From: Ancylobacter rudongensis
GTDB lineage: Bacteria > Pseudomonadota > Alphaproteobacteria > Rhizobiales > Xanthobacteraceae
Direction: 5' to 3'
DNA length: 64,000 bases
Assembly (NCBI RefSeq): GCF_900100155.1
Contig: NZ_FMTP01000002.1
Span: 496,001 to 560,000, forward strand
Of this stretch, positions 60,884 through 64,000 are shown in pieces (within the stretch, counting starts at the first letter, position 1; every line of letters begins with the position of its first letter). The position numbers and the translations under genes were made by a program. Under the pieces are notes generated by a model. The model worked only from the letters and a program-made list of their open reading frames with translations, made no database searches and had not been told where the DNA came from.

Positions 60884-63142
60884 ATGTTCGGACGACGCGG
60901 CAACAGGGAGAGGCGCGAGCCGGTGCTGGGCACGCCCGGCTTCGACGGCGACCTGCGCCTGAATGCCGACGACCGCCCGACGATTCCCACCGCGCCGCTG
61001 GAGCGTGAGCGCGCCCGCAACCGCAAGGCGCCTCCGAAAGCGCTGCCGCCGCCGCGCGTCAACCGCCGCCGCCATGACGAATGGGAAGAGGCCGAGGAAG
61101 CCGATTGGGAGGACGAGCCACGCGTGGCGAGGAAGGGCCGCAGCCGCCGACAGGACGATGAGCGCCCTCGCGGCACCGGCCGTGGCGGCGGGCGCCGCCG
61201 CCCGCCCAGGCGCGGCCTCATCGGCCGGCTGGTCTATTGGGGCGTGGTGCTCGGCCTATGGGCGGCCATCGGCGTTGTCGGTCTCGTCTTCTATGAGGCG
61301 AGCCAGCTGCCGCCGATCCAGAATTTGGCCATTCCCGACCGCCCGCCCACCGTCATCATCCAGGGCGCGGACGGGCAGGCGATCGCCACGCGCGGCGAGA
61401 TGGGCGGCACCAATGTGCCGCTGCGGGCGCTGCCGCCCTATCTGCCGCAGGCGTTCGTCGCCATCGAGGACCGCCGCTTCTATTCGCATTTCGGCCTCGA
61501 CCCGCTGGGTCTCGCCCGCGCCGTCGTCGTCAACCTGACGCAGGGGCGGCTGCGCGAGGGCGGCTCGACCCTGACCCAGCAGCTGGCCAAGAACCTGTTC
61601 CTCACCCAGGAGCGCACCCTCTCGCGCAAGGTGCAGGAGCTGATCCTCTCCATCTGGCTGGAGGCCAAATACTCCAAGAACGAGATCCTCGAACTCTATA
61701 TGAACCGCGTCTATTTCGGCGCCGGCGCCTATGGGGTGGAGGCGGCGGCGCAGCGTTATTTCGGCGTGTCGGCGCGGCAGGTCACGCTCTCGCAGGCCGC
61801 CATGCTGGCCGGGCTGGTGAAATCGCCCTCGGCGCTCGCCCCCACCCGCAACCTTGAGGGCGCGCAGGCCCGGGCCGAAGTGGTGCTGGGCGCGATGCAG
61901 GAAGCCGGCTTCATCACCCCGGAAATGCGCCAGACGGCGCTGGCCCGCCCCGCCACCGTCGCCAAGGCGCAGGGGCCGGATTCCTATGGCTATGTCGCCG
62001 ACTGGGTGCTGGAGCAGGTGAAGACGCTGGTCGGCCCGGTGACGCAGGACCTGGTGGTGCAGACCACGCTCGACCCCGCCCTGCAGAGCGCCGCCGACAA
62101 GGCGCTGAAGGACGCGCTGGCCAAGTCCGGCAAGAAGCTCGGCGTCGAGCAGGGCGCGCTTGTGGTGATGGACACCGGCGGCGGGGTGCGGGCGCTGGTC
62201 GGCGGGCGCTCCTATGAGGAGAGCCAGTACAACCGCGCCGTCACCGCGCGCCGGCAGCCCGGCTCGTCGTTCAAGCCCTTTGTCTATCTCACCGCCATGG
62301 AGCGCGGCCTGACGCCCGAGACCGTGCGCGCCGACGCGCCGATCCAGCTCAAGGGCTGGAAGCCGGAGAACTTCTCCCGGGAATATCGCGGCGCGGTGGA
62401 CCTCAAGACCGCGCTGGCGCTCTCGCTCAACACCGTCTCCGTGCGGCTGGCGATGGAAGTGGGGCCGGACGAGGTGGCGAAGACCGCCCATCGCCTCGGC
62501 ATCAATTCCAAGCTGGAGGCCAACGCCTCCATCGCCCTCGGCACCTCGGAAGTCTCGGTGCTGGAGATGGCGAGCGCCTATGCGCCCTTCGCCAATGGCG
62601 GCGTCGGCGTCACCCCGCACATCATCGAGCGGGTGCGCGACAAGAGCGGCACCATCCTCTACGCCTATGCCGAGGCCGGGCGCGGCATGGTGATGGCGCC
62701 GCCGCATGTGGCGATGATGAACCGGATGATGCAGGAGGTGCTCGTCACCGGCACCGCCCGCCGCGCCGATCTGCCGGGCTGGCCGGCGGCCGGCAAGACC
62801 GGCACCAGCCAGGATTACCGCGACGCCTGGTTCGTCGGCTATACCGGCCGCTTCGTCACCAGCGTCTGGCTCGGCAATGACGATTCCTCGCCGACCAGGA
62901 AGGCCGGCGGCTCCGGCCTGCCGGTGGACATCTGGAGCCAGGTGATGAAGGCGGCGCATGCGGGCCAGCCCGTCGTCGCCCTGCCCGGCACCGACAGTGC
63001 CGCCCCCGTCGCCGGCGGCCAGCTGCCGCCGGGTGTGGTGCCGGAGGAGCCGGTCGTCACCGGCGGCCCGCAGCGCGCTCCCGCCGCCCCGCGCCCGAGC
63101 CTCGACAACTGGCTGCTCGACAAGCTGTTCGGCAACGGCTGA
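60884..63142 (+). CDS. Class A penicillin-binding protein (PBP1A-like)
   Basis: This 752-residue bifunctional peptidoglycan synthase has a charged cytoplasmic tail of about 115 residues, one membrane helix (LVYWGVVLGLWAAIGVVGLVFY), a glycosyltransferase domain with catalytic Glu in AIEDRRFYSHFGLD and GGSTLTQQLAKNLFL, and a transpeptidase domain with SSFKPF (Ser-x-x-Lys), SLN and KTGTS. The long, basic and acidic tail is larger than in PBP1A of gammaproteobacteria. Members matter in polar growth of Rhizobiales. A CtrA box upstream suggests cell-cycle control. It starts with the ATG at 60884. Confidence 0.93.
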   Translation: MFGRRGNRERREPVLGTPGFDGDLRLNADDRPTIPTAPLERERARNRKAPPKALPPPRVNRRRHDEWEEAEEADWEDEPRVARKGRSRRQDDERPRGTGRGGGRRRPPRRGLIGRLVYWGVVLGLWAAIGVVGLVFYEASQLPPIQNLAIPDRPPTVIIQGADGQAIATRGEMGGTNVPLRALPPYLPQAFVAIEDRRFYSHFGLDPLGLARAVVVNLTQGRLREGGSTLTQQLAKNLFLTQERTLSRKVQELILSIWLEAKYSKNEILELYMNRVYFGAGAYGVEAAAQRYFGVSARQVTLSQAAMLAGLVKSPSALAPTRNLEGAQARAEVVLGAMQEAGFITPEMRQTALARPATVAKAQGPDSYGYVADWVLEQVKTLVGPVTQDLVVQTTLDPALQSAADKALKDALAKSGKKLGVEQGALVVMDTGGGVRALVGGRSYEESQYNRAVTARRQPGSSFKPFVYLTAMERGLTPETVRADAPIQLKGWKPENFSREYRGAVDLKTALALSLNTVSVRLAMEVGPDEVAKTAHRLGINSKLEANASIALGTSEVSVLEMASAYAPFANGGVGVTPHIIERVRDKSGTILYAYAEAGRGMVMAPPHVAMMNRMMQEVLVTGTARRADLPGWPAAGKTGTSQDYRDAWFVGYTGRFVTSVWLGNDDSSPTRKAGGSGLPVDIWSQVMKAAHAGQPVVALPGTDSAAPVAGGQLPPGVVPEEPVVTGGPQRAPAAPRPSLDNWLLDKLFGNG

Positions 63143-63157
63143 GGCTGGCCCCTTTCC

Positions 63158-63197
63158 CGTCATCCCGGCCGCGCGCAGCGAGAGCCGGGATCGTCGG
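63158..63197. repeat. Short dispersed CGTCATCCCGG element
   Basis: CGTCATCCCGGCCGCGCGCA and a partner GAGAGCCGGGATCGTC form one hairpin between convergent genes. It is the shortest family member in the window. Confidence 0.65.
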
Positions 63198-63202
63198 CCG
63201 GA

Positions 63203-63967
63203 CTATTCCGCGCCGTAGCGGTGCAGCCCGGCGCCGTGCGTCTTGAGCCAGGCCTCGGCGGCGTGACGTTCGGGGAACAGCGCGTCCACCGTCGCCCAGA
63301 AGCGGGGCCCGTGGTTCATCTCGCGCCGGTGCGCCACCTCATGGGCGGCGAGATAATCCAGCACCGAGGGCGGGGCGAGGATCAGCCGCCAGGAGAAGGA
63401 CAGCGCCCCGGCGCCGGAGCAGGAACCCCAGCGGCTCGCCGTGTCGCGCAGGGTGACGCGGGCGAGGCTGACGCCGAGCGCGCTTGCATGGCGCTGCGCC
63501 GCCTCCACCAGATCGCGCCGCGCCTCCCGCTTGAGGAAATCGCCCACCCGCCGGGCCACATGCGCGCCGTCGCCGGCGACAAAGAGCGCCGCCTCCCCGT
63601 CCTCGCTGCCGGTCCACACCGTGCCGCGCGCGCCGGGTCGATGAATGATGCGGTGCGGAGTGCCGCGCAGCGGCAGGAGCGCGCCGGGGGCGAAGGCCAC
63701 GCGCTCGGGCAGGCGGGCGAGGCGCACCTCCACCCAGCCGGCATGGCGACGGGCGAAGTCCAGCGCCTCGGGCAGCGTGCCACGCGCCGGAACGGTCAGC
63801 ACCACGTCGCGCGTCGCCGCGCGGACCCGCAGCGTGTAGCGCCGGGCGCGCGGGTTGCGGCGCAGCTGCACTACGACCTCCTCGGCCGTCAGCCGCAGCG
63901 TGAAATGGCCGGGCTCAGGCGCGGCCGGTATCTTGCGTCGGGAGGATTGCAGGGCACGGAACAGCAT
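63203..63967 (-). CDS. YgjP-like metallopeptidase (DUF45, M48-related)
   Basis: This 254-residue protein resembles E. coli YgjP. The zinc motif HExxH is in LAAHEVAHRREMNHGPRFW, with a second His downstream (NHGPRFW), and TLRDTASRWGSCSGAGALSFSWRLILAPPSVLDYLAAHE is the conserved DUF45 block. The N-terminal part (RNPRARRYTLRVRA, VRLARLPERVAFAPG) is typical. No signal peptide is seen, so it is cytoplasmic. Its cellular substrate is unknown. It converges with the penicillin-binding protein gene. Confidence 0.92.
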   Translation of the reverse strand: MLFRALQSSRRKIPAAPEPGHFTLRLTAEEVVVQLRRNPRARRYTLRVRAATRDVVLTVPARGTLPEALDFARRHAGWVEVRLARLPERVAFAPGALLPLRGTPHRIIHRPGARGTVWTGSEDGEAALFVAGDGAHVARRVGDFLKREARRDLVEAAQRHASALGVSLARVTLRDTASRWGSCSGAGALSFSWRLILAPPSVLDYLAAHEVAHRREMNHGPRFWATVDALFPERHAAEAWLKTHGAGLHRYGAE

Positions 63968-64000
63968 GCGGCGACCGGGCCGGGAAAGTTGGTCCCAATT

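Overview
The window is GC-rich, gene-dense DNA from an alphaproteobacterium, most likely of the Hyphomicrobiales (a Xanthobacteraceae-type organism is my inference, not demonstrated). Supporting signs are the C4-pathway hemA, a FixL-FixJ-FixK oxygen circuit, the NepR-EcfG-PhyR general stress locus with GGAAC-N16-CGTT promoters, a CtrA-type TTAA-N7-TTAA box, a PodJ-like polarity protein, and dispersed palindromes typical of Rhizobiales. I see no tRNA, rRNA, insertion sequence, prophage or CRISPR array.

Layout. 1-3.7 kb: an ABC uptake system (partial substrate-binding protein plus ATPase) and an orphan TctC-type binding protein. 3.7-9.5 kb: a nitrogen-scavenging block with URC-type uracil catabolism genes (urc4, urc1, upp), then a guanidine-I (ykkC) riboswitch, a guanidine hydrolase-like ureohydrolase (GdmH type) and a strikingly histidine-rich small protein. 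9.6-16.6 kb: tetrapyrrole and oxygen control (hemA, an AbrB-family membrane protein, hemN, a FixK/FNR-type regulator, a lone receiver, fixJ, fixL), with two FixK-type boxes. 16.7-22 kb: an aminotransferase, the dTDP-rhamnose genes rfbCBDA, and mscL. 22.1-27.6 kb: a giant transporter-fused hybrid histidine kinase, a LuxR-type regulator and YjbQ. 27.7-33.4 kb: an esterase, a secreted protein, a DsbA-like isomerase, a MerR regulator and a PodJ-like coiled-coil protein. 33.5-41.8 kb: the four-gene ligase-associated DNA-damage set, split into two divergent pairs. 41.8-52.7 kb: mostly housekeeping genes (MATE exporter, pyrD, PLP decarboxylase, LexA-like repressor, peroxiredoxin, fmt, def, rmuC, a LysR regulator). 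52.8-57.7 kb: the general stress response locus with its own EcfG promoters and nearby candidate targets. 58-64 kb: glnD, a class A penicillin-binding protein and a YgjP-like metallopeptidase.

The most interesting part is 6.4-9.5 kb. The riboswitch core is recognisable by eye, the enzyme keeps the metal ligands of the ureohydrolase fold, and the next gene has 17 histidines in its first 40 residues. Known guanidine hydrolases need nickel and HypA/HypB-like helpers, none of which is visible here, so the His-rich protein is a candidate nickel store or helper of a new kind. Both URC uracil breakdown and guanidine hydrolysis are expected to release urea, which suggests a joint nitrogen-salvage function.
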